Shown here: in pieces, positions 35,493 through 47,076 of the stretch
How positions within the stretch are numbered: the stretch's first letter is position 1
How the letters are laid out: each line of letters opens with the position of its first letter
From: Arabidopsis thaliana
Lineage: Eukaryota; Streptophyta; Magnoliopsida; Brassicales; Brassicaceae
DNA length: 64,000 nucleotides
Assembly (NCBI RefSeq): GCF_000001735.4
Contig: NC_003076.8
Coordinates: 21,207,835 to 21,271,834 of the forward strand
Reading direction: 5' to 3'
Program-made: the position numbers and the translations under genes
Notes under the pieces: model-generated
Database searches by the model: none
The model's input: the letters and a program-made list of their open reading frames with translations, nothing else
Told to the model about the DNA's origin: nothing

Positions 35493-37276
35493 GAATATGA
35501 GAACTGAGATTTTCAAGTTTCACTTTGGATGTTTATGTGTGTTTTGTTTGACGTCTTTGATGTATTATGGTATAATTCCTTGTTTGTGTGAAAAAAGGAC
35601 ATTTGGTTAATAAATTGTTCGGCTTTGGATTAAGAAGTTCCTCCATACCAGCTACTAGGTCTAAAGTGGGTAAAATCATTGGATTTATTCCCTTCAAAGT
35701 TCTTAGAATTATTCACAGGATTTTACATTATGAGCTAGTAGTGTGACTTGTTGAGGTGTTGTCTCTATCGTTAAAGTTCTCGAATATTTCTAGGATGAGA
35801 GCATATTTGATTTTGTTTTCTATAGTTGCTTTTGTTTGTTTTGGGACTCCCTAATAACTCATCAAAAGTTATACAAAAAAGAAACGAAAATATTTTTAAT
35901 GATATTTCATTGTTAAAATCCACTAAATGACAATTACATAAGCTTAAAAGATGACGAATGTGATGTTTTTGTGGCTAAAGTTAGTTCTTTAAGTGAAAAC
36001 TTGACATTGAAACGCTCATTATGGAAAATTATTTGTTGATTCAAAAAGGCCAAGAAACACAACCGACTTAATTAAGACCATCTCCATTGGTCATCAAAAT
36101 AAAGAGTCTTTAAATATAAAATTAATAGAAATAAGAAAAAAAAAGAATTTAAAGAATCAAGGTGAGAAATGTGTCTTCCTATAGACATTTAAAATCTTGT
36201 AATGGTCAGTTTAAAGATCATTCCCTCCATATGTCTTGTTGTTAGTGGTCAGTTTGTTTTTGATATTAAAATATTAAATATGTTGATTTTGAGACATAAA
36301 AAAAATAATTTAGCAATGAGGATGCTTTAACTTGCATCACTATGAGGTGTATATTGTTTCTACACTGATTTTGGATATTCAATTTCACAAGTTTAGTGAT
36401 CGGTTTGATAAAGCTAAATTCTGAACTACTTATTTTCACATCATCATCAAGTATTATTTCTTTTTTTCCATCATTTTGACAAGTCATGCTCATGAGATTA
36501 GTTAAGCTTTATCCACATCACTTTAGTTTAGTGTAAATATATTGATCATCAACTTGACATTTATTTTGATTAGGTGCAAAAAGATGAAAGATTTGTTAAT
36601 TTAAAGAGTTTTGCTTATCTTGCTCCTGTGATGGTGGACAAAAAAAAAACATATTTTACATTCATCTTTGATTATTACCATTGTGATAACAAACAATCAC
36701 TGAATATTGTATTTTAAAGTGAATAGCTGTTTATTGAAAATTAGGTACTGACAGTATTACAAACGAATACCTAAAATTTTAGGTTTATATTTGTTATGAT
36801 TTTTTCATGTTTTCAATAAACTTTACATGTACTAAAATTTATGATATAAATAATTGTTATAAATTATGCCACTGCGGATGAAGGTTATGTTGATTTATGT
36901 AATAATAGTAGTTTTAAAGCAGTGAATGATAACTTGCTGGACTATATAGGTTTTTCATGCAAGTCCTATTACTCTCATCTCATCAGTTATTTAGAATGAT
37001 GAATTTCCAGAGCCGCCATACTTTTGTACTTCCAAAGGGCTTCTACTCAAAGGTTGATGGGCTATGCGTTTCATTTCTGTGAAAATAACAAAGTTGGATA
37101 AGAGAAATATGATTTTAGATAGGAAAAATTAGCACTAATGGTTTCAAAAGAAACAAACTTACTTCATTTATTTTATTATTTTAATTTATATTATCATGAG
37201 GTTCTAAATCTTTACCCATAAATATTCTTTCACAATGGAATATTTTATTGTAACATAAAACAAAAATAAAATATCA
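35493..37276. other. Intergenic RD29A to CYP96A4 (convergent)
   Basis: Begins with the RD29A 3' UTR and a poly(A) signal AATAAA at 35609-35614; this tail resembles that of RD29B. The rest is AT-rich and without genes. Near 36078 the text gaccatctccattggt resembles the termini of small non-autonomous elements common in Brassicaceae, but no matching far end was found. Confidence 0.5.
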
Positions 37277-38785
37277 CTAAATCTTAGTGACACTAACTTT
37301 GAGACCATGTTGCATGCGAAGAAGAACGGAAGGAACTGGTTTTGGTTTGTGCCCTTCAACGACCTTAATGTCATAGTTTCTAATGATTTCGACCGCTACT
37401 GTCTTCATCTGCAAGAATGTTAATCTTTTCCCCAAGCAAGTTCTTGGACCAGCGTTAAACGCCAAAAACTTATATGAAGACTCTTGTCTCAACATTCCAC
37501 TGTCTGAAATCCATCTCTCTGGTCGAAAATCTTCTGCGTCATCTCCCCAAACAGATTTCATCCTGCCTAATGAATAAATAGGGATTACTACCCTCCAATT
37601 CTTATCAACTTTATGACCACTTGGAAGCACGTCTGGCTTTGCCGGTGACTTGTGGTTGAATGGGACTGATGGGTATAGCCTTAGCGTCTCACACACGGCA
37701 CCGTCTAGGTACACGAGCTTGTCTAAATCTGCCGGATCAAACTTTGGCATCTTCTTGTTAATCTCTTGTCGGATCTTGGTCATTGCTTCAGGGTTCTTAG
37801 AGAGAAGCCAGAAAAACCAAGTGAGAGCTGAGCTGGTTGTGTCTCTTGCCGCTATCACAAGACCCAAAATAGTGTCTCTGATGAATTTATCGTTACTCGG
37901 TTTCAAGTGTTTATATTTGGTCGTGTCTATAGTCATGTAATATGTTAAAACGTCCATGGCCTCTCCTTTTGAGTCATGAATCCCATGATTTTTGATCTCC
38001 TCTCGTTTAGCTGATATGATCTTCCCTAGCATTTGATCGAAAACGTCGAGACCTCTTCTCATCTTCTTCTCTATTCCTACACCGATCCAAGATTGGATAC
38101 TCCACAGGAAAGCCGGCTTGAGATGTCTATAGAACATGGCATCTGCAACTCCATCCATCGCATCAGCGAACTCAACCTTAGGCATTTCAACGGAGAGAGA
38201 TTTTGGATCATACCCAGCCATCAAAGTAGAAGATGTGTCAAACAAGAATCTCTGGAACAAATCTTGCAAGTCGACAAGAATGTGTTTCTCAACAGCGTTA
38301 TCAAGAATAGGAACAAGCCCTTGACTTAATTTGCTTACGCTTGTACTCACCGAAAAACTTTGGAAATCTTGATGGCTGAAAATCGCATGAGACGAGTTTC
38401 TCATATCCTCCCACAAGCCCGAGTCAACGTTGAAAATCCCATCTCCCAAGAATTCAAAGATCTTGTTAAACTTCTTCCCTTTGGGGTAATTCACGAAGTT
38501 TGAACTTAGAATATACTGGATATTCACCGGGTCAACAGTGAGCAATATGTCTGTTCCACTAAGCCATGGCCCTATGAAACAACCCGTCATATTTTCTGCC
38601 TCAAGAGCCTCCGTAACAAAGTCGTAGATACGAGGGATTTGGAAGAGCACACCCGGAAGCATCCCAAGGACCGGCCAGTTCATGACCATATGCTTTGGAG
38701 TTTTCTTGTGGAGCGAGAAACACTGGTAGACAAAGAAGAAAATGAATGCGATGAAGATTTCAAGTAAGCCTATGATCATCGCCAT
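37277..38785 (-). CDS. CYP96A4: Cytochrome P450 CYP96A4
   Basis: ER-anchored haem-thiolate monooxygenase of the CYP86 clan. CYP96A members oxidise long-chain aliphatics such as cuticular wax alkanes; the substrate of this one is not shown. A single exon gives 502 aa from ATG 38785; the frame extends four codons further but only to a TTG. N-terminal anchor: MIIGLLEIFIAFIFFFVYQC. I-helix oxygen-binding motif: AARDTTSS. K-helix ExxR: ETLRLYPSVPFNHK. PERW-type motif: FRPERWIS. Haem loop: FNAGPRTCLGKRL, with the Cys ligand. All key residues are intact. Confidence 0.95.
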   Translation of the reverse strand: MAMIIGLLEIFIAFIFFFVYQCFSLHKKTPKHMVMNWPVLGMLPGVLFQIPRIYDFVTEALEAENMTGCFIGPWLSGTDILLTVDPVNIQYILSSNFVNYPKGKKFNKIFEFLGDGIFNVDSGLWEDMRNSSHAIFSHQDFQSFSVSTSVSKLSQGLVPILDNAVEKHILVDLQDLFQRFLFDTSSTLMAGYDPKSLSVEMPKVEFADAMDGVADAMFYRHLKPAFLWSIQSWIGVGIEKKMRRGLDVFDQMLGKIISAKREEIKNHGIHDSKGEAMDVLTYYMTIDTTKYKHLKPSNDKFIRDTILGLVIAARDTTSSALTWFFWLLSKNPEAMTKIRQEINKKMPKFDPADLDKLVYLDGAVCETLRLYPSVPFNHKSPAKPDVLPSGHKVDKNWRVVIPIYSLGRMKSVWGDDAEDFRPERWISDSGMLRQESSYKFLAFNAGPRTCLGKRLTFLQMKTVAVEIIRNYDIKVVEGHKPKPVPSVLLRMQHGLKVSVTKI

Positions 38786-39828
38786 TATTGCACACAAAAA
38801 TGATTTTTTTTTTTTTGGTCAAACAAAATAATGGATTTTCATATGAGTGAGTTATTCATACAAGAACTCGTTTGCTATATATAACACATGTGTATATGTC
38901 ATTTCAAATCATAGTATTGCTCTGTGTAAGAACATTTAATCACTGGTGTTTAGAAAAGTCAGAAAAGGAGTCTTGTATTTGTCAATTATTGAAGATGTTA
39001 AGTGGTGTGGAGTTCACTGGCATAATATTTTTTTTTTTTTTTTTTTGTGTGTAAACAACTTTTCAATCATCCTTTATTTTGTACATTTTACATCTATATT
39101 ACAACGAGAAGTAATACAGAGATAACTCTAAAATCTCTTTACGATTCGAGTATATTTTTTCTGAAGATATTAAATTTTCATCATTATTTATATGATAATT
39201 ATACTATTATTGTAACACGTTAATCAACATGATTATTCTATGGTTACAAACTTACAATTAGAAGTTATAACTATATAATTATAATATCTATATTATTTTG
39301 TGTGCAAAATCGTTAAAATTCACTTAAAGTGAACTATATGAAATTTTTTAATAGCATTGAAATTCAAACTCAAAAAATTATGTGCAATATAGTAGTACAT
39401 AATTGCAAAAATCATCATATGGACTAAAACAATTTAGACATGTGTAGTATAATCGTCGAGCATCTAATGAAGAAAAAAAAACACATGTTAAAGAAGTATG
39501 CACCATCAAAATATTTTGGTGTCGGTACCAACTTTCACAACTACTAACCACAAATCTTAATGTGCACCATCATTTCATAGTCCAAATTAAATTTTAAAAT
39601 ACAGGGACCACCGGTTTCCATATTTGAATAAATTTAAACCAAATAAAACCAAACTTCTGCAAAATAACCAAACCAGACAATTTCGGTTCAACATATGGTC
39701 TAGATTTCTCAATACCGAAAACCGAAACAAAATTACGCAAAACACAGAAAACATTTCGAATCTAATTCAGTCTACATTTCCCAAAACCCTTTTTTAGCAC
39801 TTTGCTCCGTTTTGAAGTTTCCTCTTCT
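38786..39828. other. Intergenic CYP96A4 to TRAF-like gene
   Basis: The CYP96A4 promoter side includes a poly-T run at 39030-39046. The middle (39150-39600) is very AT-rich and gene-free. From 39600 to 39760, aaccaaaccaga- and ccgaaaaccgaaac-type repetitive text suggests transposon debris. The end holds the 3' UTR of the minus-strand TRAF-like gene. Confidence 0.5.
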
Positions 39829-41898
39829 TCACGGATAAGTTCTTCCTGCCTTTTAAGCGCAATAGCTTCTTTGTATGCAACCTCAATTTTGCTGCTCAGA
39901 GATATTGAAGTACAATACATAAGCACATCAAGTTAGAACACAATGGCATACTATATAGAAACAAATTATGCATTATTACCTAAAGATATGGTCAAGAACA
40001 AATATCTCCACAGTTCGTCTACCCCACTCATTTAAACATATCTCATAAGCTTCCTTGTTGATATCTTCTTCATCCTTGTCCTCCTAGATTTGCATCCAAG
40101 CAAAAAAAACAAAATTTATCAATACAAGTAACTTTCTAGTGGAAAAGTGCATAAGATAAACAATAACGCGGATAATGGAATTAAGCCGACCTTAATACGG
40201 TTTTGAAGAGCTTTATCATCTTTCGGAGGCAATGGCTCTGGAGCAGCCCTCTCTAGGAGTGCAGCCCTCTCTAGGAGTAACAACACATCATCATCAACTA
40301 ATACGAACATATCTCTGTCCACTTTAACAAACGGAGCTGGCAATTCCTTGTCATCTAACAGTTTTGGGCTAGCTTTCTTGTTCTTAGTTTGGACTTCAAG
40401 ATCCTTCAACCCATTATACAAGCAATCCATCGCTATAGGTGATGTAACAACATTTTCCATGAAAAAGTGTTTTACAAATCCTTTTAGGATTACGTCCATT
40501 TTCTCTCTAGACATCTCACGCCTAGAGTTTTTGTCCATTCCTAACCAGAAAACACCGAAGCTGCAACCAAGAATGCAAATTTATAATGGTCTCTAGAGAC
40601 ATGGTTGGAAGACAATATATTAATCTAACATGGCATGGTTTCCTCAAAAGAAGAGGTAACTACATTTATGGAATCTGGAGGAGTTAAGGGTACAAGTTGA
40701 AATGTGAAATACCTTGTCCATTTGGCCTTGTCCTCTATCAACTTCTCAAGCTTGCTTCTTCTCTCCTCCACAAAGCGTAGGAAAATTTGCTCTATATTTC
40801 GAAAATACACCCTAACAATTTCTGTCTTGTAACCATAATCAAGGAAGAAAGGTCGGTCCACCCTGTCTCTGCAAGGACCAATTATATGGCCGAGGAAATG
40901 AAAAAATATAACATATGAACATGTGGAGATGTAACTTGTAAGTATATGGTAGCATGGAAAAATGGACCGTGCATGTGGTAATATTTTGCTCATAGAGTCG
41001 GTCTTGCATTACCTGATCACCTGAACTTTAGTTTCAATTGTAAGACAGCCAGAATCATCTATGAAGCCATCCCGTAACTTCGGTAACTCCATAAACTTTT
41101 TCCATCCCCAATCATGTTCTTTCTTCCAAAACCGGTGCAGCGTATCTACAAGATCATGAATTCAGTTGTCTGGATATCGAAATGGAAGCAAGCAATTAAA
41201 GATTCGAAAAATCACCTGAAAACTTAGACTTCTTTGGATCTTTATGCATCACAGATATAGTAAACTGAGCCAACTGACTCCAGCCTGGTGTCCAAGATAG
41301 CAAAAGAATATATATCACTAAGTATCCAGAGAAAGAAAACAAGGACCAAGCAGACCAGTGGAAAAAAATACAAACCTGGAAGAAGTTCATCATGGTTTGC
41401 AACACAGAGAAATAATGAGAGATGATTGCTAACATCACATCCTTCTGGATACATTAAAATATGCCTGACACATTGAAGATAAAAGTAACAACACAAAGCC
41501 TTCAAAACCATTTCCAGAGTTTTTTTGAGACAAAAATTAAAGATGAGAAAGATATGCATGCCATGTACCAACTGTAGCCTCCAATTTCAAAAACACTGCT
41601 AGCGAACTCCCTTTTGCTGATTTGTGAAAATTTCTTAATCTTCCATGTATTTTTTCCATATAACTCAGAGGGTTTAAGACCTGAGAAAAATAAGAAATTT
41701 CACATTAAATTAGCTGAAAAAGAGAAGTATATTACTAAAACACAAAAACAAACAAACGGGTATAGTATCTATTAACATATCTCGAAAACCTTAATCATTT
41801 GTGGACGGGATAGTGGGGACGTTTTTGACGATATTCATAAAAAAAATCATATTGCTAAAACACATACCATACTCATCATCCACATCAGTCTTTGCCAT
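39829..41898 (-). CDS. TRAF-like (MATH domain) protein
   Basis: MATH/TRAF-like protein, probably AT5G52330. Nine exons traced (41868-41898, 41569-41680, 41376-41464, 41216-41284, 41013-41145, 40713-40868, 40191-40560, 39980-40083, 39829-39892) give 375 aa with continuous phase. The MATH domain runs from TWKIKKFSQISKRE through FEIGGYSW, ILMYPEGCDVSNHLSLFLCV, FTISVMHKDPKKSKFSDTLH and WGWKKFMEL. A second conserved block is TSFGVFWLGMDKNSRREMSR, then VKHFFMENVV and SPIAMDCLYNGL. The rest is charged, helical and Lys/Glu-rich. Plant MATH proteins of this group often act as adaptors, but no partner domain is present here. An upstream 5' UTR intron is likely (leader up to about 42430). Confidence 0.85.
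40243..40278 (-). repeat. 18-bp in-frame tandem duplication in the TRAF-like gene
   Basis: gcagccctctctaggagt occurs twice back to back (40243-40260 and 40261-40278), with no differences. It codes for the doubled LLERAALLERAAP. Confidence 0.97.
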
Positions 41899-42967
41899 TC
41901 TAAAGGATGATTTTTTCGTCAAAGCTCTCTTTTCTTCAACTACGAACAAAAAAAAAACTAACGATTAGAGCAAATAAAATTAGATTATTGAATTCTGTAA
42001 TTCCCCCTAAGATGCACAATTCTATTATAAATTTATCGTAAAATAATATTATATGATTTGAAAAGTTCTAAAGAGTAAGACTAGCTGAAAAATCAATTGA
42101 TTTGATCAAAAACTGAAAAATGAACAAAGAACAAGCACATAGGTTTGGATTATATTCAACAATCTGACTCCCTCAAAACTGTATCGAATTCATAGCTTAA
42201 ATCGAAACCCTAAGAACCCCCATCAGATCATGGATGGGCAATAAACCCTAAATTCCAATCTTAAAATAAATAAATAGATTGTTAAAAAATCAAAGAAGGA
42301 CCAGAAGTTCATTTCTATTATGAAATCAACGATCGGAAAATCATAACCACTCTCTCGTATTTAAAAACAAAATTAAAGAAGAAGAAGAAGATAGAGATTA
42401 ACCATAGAAACTTTGATTCTGAGTGTAGAGACTCTAAAAATCCATCTCTCTATTCTTACATATAAGATGATTGTGATCGATAATAACGATGAAGTGTATC
42501 CTAAAAGATATTTTGTTTACCTAATAAAATATATGATTCTTTACCTAAATAGATGATTCATTTTTTGGTATGAGAGTAGATTTTGTTTTCCACTATGAGA
42601 AAGGGGTAACGATTTTTATGTAACAACCCCAAATATATTATAGGGAAAATATCTTGTCTATTTGTTTATTAAGCTTATATTTTTTTCCGCAATTAATAAA
42701 AACAAGTAGGGACCCACAAAATCAACCTAAAAATATGAAAGTAACGAAACCATCGCTTATGTGGTGGGGTCTCTCCAAGCAAAATCGCATGAAACTTTTT
42801 AATTGTATCGTCGTCTCACGAATCGTAGAGGAGCGTCTCTAACTACACCAACAAACACATTTACATTTTTCCAATCCTCAAAAAATTTCTGAATCTTTAC
42901 GCAACCAAAACTATTCTCTATCAATTTTCACCATCTTCTTTTTTGTTCATCGATCCAAATCAAGAAA
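41899..42967. promoter_or_regulatory. Divergent region TRAF-like / EXO70A2
   Basis: Left half: probable spliced 5' UTR of the minus-strand TRAF-like gene (leader text up to about 42430). Right half: AT-rich promoter and C-rich leader of EXO70A2. No other gene is seen. Confidence 0.45.
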
Positions 42968-45900
42968 ATGGGGGTGGCTCAAGCAATGGAAGCCCTAACC
43001 GAGCGAGCAAGTTTGATGAAAGAGTCTTTGCATAAGAGCCAGACCATCACCGATAACATGGTCGGAATCTTAGGTTCTTTCGATCATCGTCTCTCGGCTC
43101 TTGAAACCGCAATGCGTCCCACACAGGTCCTTTCTTCATGATCTCTCTGTTTTTTGGATTTTTAGAGTCTCAAGGTTGTGGAATTTGAGATCTATCTTCT
43201 GTTGAAATTGAAATGTGATTCTGGATTTGGTGATAAAATGGTTGGCTTCTTCGACGTTTAATTTTGGGGGTGTGATTGTGTTTGTGTAGATAAGAACACA
43301 TTCTATAAGGAGAGCTCATGAGAATATTGACAAGGCATTGAAAGCAGCTGAGGTTATATTGGATCAATTTGATATCTCTAGAAAGGTTTGGTGTTCTCTT
43401 TACACTCACCATACAAGATTCTCCTTTTATTTGCTTGTCTTTCAAGCTATCATTCTGTTCCCCTTAGGTTTCCTCAAGTTAAGTGTTCTTAAGATGATAA
43501 CTGTAGACATGTTTTCTCTAGTTGAAGTTACAACTGAAACATTTGTGGAGAATGCATCATGTGAACAGAGTAGCAAATGTCTGCTTTCTGATGCTGTGAA
43601 ACTTAGGATTTAGGACCCAATCCAGTTAGATATCAAGTACTCTGTTCTTGTTAAGGAGAGTTTTTTTGTCTTCAGCTAAGCCTAAGATCGTTTTCTTCGT
43701 GTGTGTGTGTGTGTGTGTGTATGGCATATTAAGCTGAATAATGATTGATCATTTTTTTTTGTCAGGCGGAAGCTAAAATATTGAGAGGACCACATGAGGA
43801 TCTTGAAAGCTATCTGGAAGCAATTGATCAACTAAGAGGCACTATCAAATTCTTCAGCAACAACAAAATGTTCAAAAGTGCTAGTGGAGTTATTAGTCAT
43901 GCTCACGGTTTACTTTCTAAAGCTCTATCAAAGCTAGAAGATGAGTTCAGACAGATACTGCAAAACTACAGGTTCGTCTTTCGATATGACAGACTTACAC
44001 TTGTGCCTTATTGAAGAAAATTCGTTTTGCTTGTGCAAGGATTTGGTCTAACACATTACTTTTTTGTTTCAATATTTTAGTAAGCCAATGGAACCTGATC
44101 GCCTTTTCGAATGTCTTCCGAGTAATCTTCGACCATCATCAGAAGGTGAAGGTGGTGGTGGAAAGACTCATGATCCCCATCACAAGAGCTTAGAAAACGC
44201 TATTTTTACTGTCCCAACTGTCATTCCTCCAAGGGTTCTGCCTCTGCTTCATGACTTAGCTCAACAAATGGTTCAAGCTGGTCATCAGCAACAACTTTTC
44301 AAATCTTACAGGTCCAACTTCTCAGTTTTCTTTCAAGTAGAACCTCTATAGTCACACATATTAGTTTTGTAATCCATATACGTTTTCGAACTTTATTAGG
44401 GATACTCGAGCTGCGGTGTTGGAACAGAGTTTGAGGAAATTAGGAGTGGAGAGGCTTAGCAAAGATGATGTTCAGAGAATGCAATGGGAGGTATTAGAGG
44501 CCAAGATTGGGAATTGGATACATTACATGAGAATATCCGTAAAAAACTCTCTCCCACAAAACAAGAATACCTTACTAGATCGCTACTGTTTCCTTCGTTT
44601 ACACGGCACTTGCTTTTGTTGCCTTGAGACAGGTGAAACTGTTATTCGCCGCGGAAAAGAAAATCTGCGACCAAATTCTTGATGGTGTTGAGTCTCTCAG
44701 AGATCAATGTTTTGGTGAGGTCACTGTAAATAGTGTAGCTGTGCTGCTTAGTTTCGGGGAGGCTATTGCTAAAAGCAAGAGATCACCTGAAAAACTGTTT
44801 GTTCTGTTAGATATGTATGAAATAATGAGAGAGCTTCAGCCTGAGGTAACGTTTAATGTCTCACACCGTCAAAGAAACTATGTGTATTAGCTAGCCCCTC
44901 TAATTGTCTTTCATTTATAGATTGAGTTGCTCTTTGGAAGCAAACCATGTGCTGAGATGAAAGAATCCGCGCTGAATCTGACAAAGCGGTTAGCTCAGAC
45001 AGCTCAAGAAACTTTTGCTGATTTTGAAGAAGCGGTTGAAAAGGATGCTACGAAAACCGCGGTTATGGATGGAACCGTTCATCCACTTACTAGCTACGTT
45101 ATAAATTATGTCAAGTTCTTGTTCGAGTAAGTAACTTTACTTAGACCAACGGACATTGTCATTTTTGTTGGACTAATCAGTGGTTTTTGGGATATGGAAA
45201 CAGTTACCAAACGACGTTGAGGCTACTTTTTCAAGAGTTTGATAGTAAAGATCCTGATAGCGAGCTTGGAGCTGTAACAACGAGGATCATGCACGCTTTA
45301 CAGAATAATCTGGATGGTAAATCGAAGCAGTACAAAGATGTAGCATTAACTCAACTTTTCCTAATGAACAATGTTCACTATATAGTGAGATCTGTTAGGA
45401 GGTTTGGTTCTGTTTCTTCGGCTCCATCTTTCTTAAACAGAACCAGAAAAGCCTAAACATAATCCTGAGTTAGAGTTACATTTTTCACAGGTCAGAAGCA
45501 AAAGATTTATTAGGTGATGATTGGGTTCAAATACATCGAAGAATTGTACAACAACATGCAAATCAGTACAAGAGAGTTTCTTGGGCAAAGGTTTACTCAA
45601 TCGTTTTAGGTTTATACTTTAAAAATGCTTTAAAATGTATTTTCTGATTAGTCTTTTCTTCTGCAGATTTTGCAGTGTCTCACGGTTCAGTCGAGTGGGA
45701 GCGGTCCGATAGAAAACTCAAATATATCAAGAGCATCAGTAAAAGACAGATTCAAGACTTTCAATTCTCAGTTTGAAGAGCTTCACCAAAGACAATGCCA
45801 ATGGACAGTTCCGGACAGCGAGTTGCGTGAATCTCTTAGACTTGCTGTTGCGGAAGTTCTTTTACCTGCTTTCAGATCGTTTCTTAAACGTTTTGGGTAA

Positions 45901-46105
45901 GATCAAAAACACTTTTAAACAGATTTTGTTTCGCGCTTGTCAAGAAAGAGTTAAAAGTTTTGTTTCTTTGGTTGTGTTGTGTATCAGGCCGATGATAGAG
46001 AGTGGTAAGAACCCCCAGAAGTATATAAGGTTTAGTCCTGAAGATCTTGAGAGAATGCTTAACGAGTTCTTTGAAGGCAAGACATGGAGTGAGCCAAAGA
46101 GATAA
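42968..46105 (+). CDS. EXO70A2: EXO70A2, exocyst subunit
   Basis: Exocyst EXO70 subunit that tethers secretory vesicles to the plasma membrane; in Arabidopsis A2 is the main pollen isoform. Eleven exons (42968-43126, 43290-43385, 43766-43971, 44081-44311, 44400-44538, 44633-44845, 44921-45126, 45204-45401, 45491-45590, 45667-45896, 45988-46105) give 631 aa. The N-terminal rod includes MGVAQAMEALTERASLMKES. The Exo70 core spans KLLFAAEKKICDQILDGVES, LDMYEIMRELQPE, LTQLFLMNNVHYIVRSVRR and QRQCQWTVPDSELRESLRLA. The C-terminal domain D ends FSPEDLERMLNEFFEGKTW with a basic tail (KR). Intron 2 holds a (GT)n run. Confidence 0.97.
43699..43720. repeat. (GT)11 microsatellite in EXO70A2 intron 2
   Basis: Uninterrupted gt dinucleotide run about 45 bases upstream of the exon 3 acceptor. 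Confidence 0.95.
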
Positions 46106-46369
46106 ATATGTATTCATCTTTGTTTTTCCATTTTGTTGTACATTCTCTTCTTCTTTGTTTTTGCAACATTACTCTTTAATATTTATAAGTTCTTTTGTAT
46201 TTCTCCTTTTCTTGAAGGTTTTTTTTTTCTCCTTTCAGTTTTATTTTTCTTCTAACTGTAAAGTTGATGAAGCTGTCATGTTTTTTCTAAGCTGTAAAAG
46301 TAAATTGGCTAATATCCATATATACTATTTCAATGATGATTCAGCGTTTTGCATTTTATCATTGTATAT

Positions 46370-46372
<3 letters not shown>

Positions 46373-46401
<29 letters not shown>
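46373..46401. repeat. (AT)n microsatellite
   Basis: at run of about 29 bases in the EXO70A2 3' flank. Confidence 0.95.
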
Positions 46402-46403
<2 letters not shown>

Positions 46404-46591
46404 AGTTTAAGTCTACACGTATACATGTTATGCATGCAGTAGAGAATGTTAAATCTTCTTTAGAGTATAATCTCGTTCAAGTTGTATAACATGCTAAGTC
46501 AAATTACTTTTAATATAATGTTTTCTGTTTATAAACAGTAGACGTCGCATATGATTTGTGTCAACAAAAAATTATAGTCTGGAAAGTGGAA

Positions 46592-46668
46592 ACTTAAGAA
46601 GAATTCAAACGAGAAAAAGGTCATCAAGGACTTAAGAAGAATTCAAACGAGAAAAGGTCATCAAGGAC
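46592..46668. repeat. 38-bp tandem repeat, two copies
   Basis: acttaagaagaattcaaacg begins at 46592 and again at 46630; both copies continue to gtcatcaagg. They differ by one A in the aaaa run. Confidence 0.95.
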
Positions 46669-46759
46669 ATTAGACATGATTTAACATAATGCCAATTAGC
46701 TTTATATATGTTCTAGAGTTGACATATTCTGTAAAACAAAATTGCAAACATGTAGTAGT

Positions 46760-46762
<3 letters not shown>

Positions 46763-46811
<49 letters not shown>
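46763..46811. repeat. (TA)n microsatellite
   Basis: Uninterrupted ta run of about 49 bases, likely to vary in length between accessions. Confidence 0.95.
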
Positions 46812-46813
<2 letters not shown>

Positions 46814-47076
46814 TTATTCATTAATTAATGAGTTCGTTATTCGTACATGTTGTAACTAAATCTATACATAGTTAGGTTCCTAAATGAGTTTCTATTCGTT
46901 GTAGAAAGTGTGACTACTATTCTTTTAGATTATAGTTTTGTTCAAATGGCATTAAAGAAATAATAACATGCTAAGTCAATGTCGTGTAAATAGTGTCAAA
47001 TGAGGAAAAAGTAATGATGACTTTGATGAACGTTATATAACCAAACTAGTCCTTACCAGATCACACATATCACAAA

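Larger units (their letters stand above)
46106..47076. other. Intergenic EXO70A2 to EXO70A3
   Basis: Holds the EXO70A2 3' UTR, an (AT)n run (46373-46401), a 38-bp tandem repeat (46592-46668), a longer (TA)n run (46763-46811) and the EXO70A3 promoter. No residual copies of EXO70A2 exons 1-3 could be recognised here. Confidence 0.6.

Noticed and set aside
36078..36250. Possible complete miniature transposon
   Set aside because: One candidate end is seen but no matching inverted end or target-site duplication.
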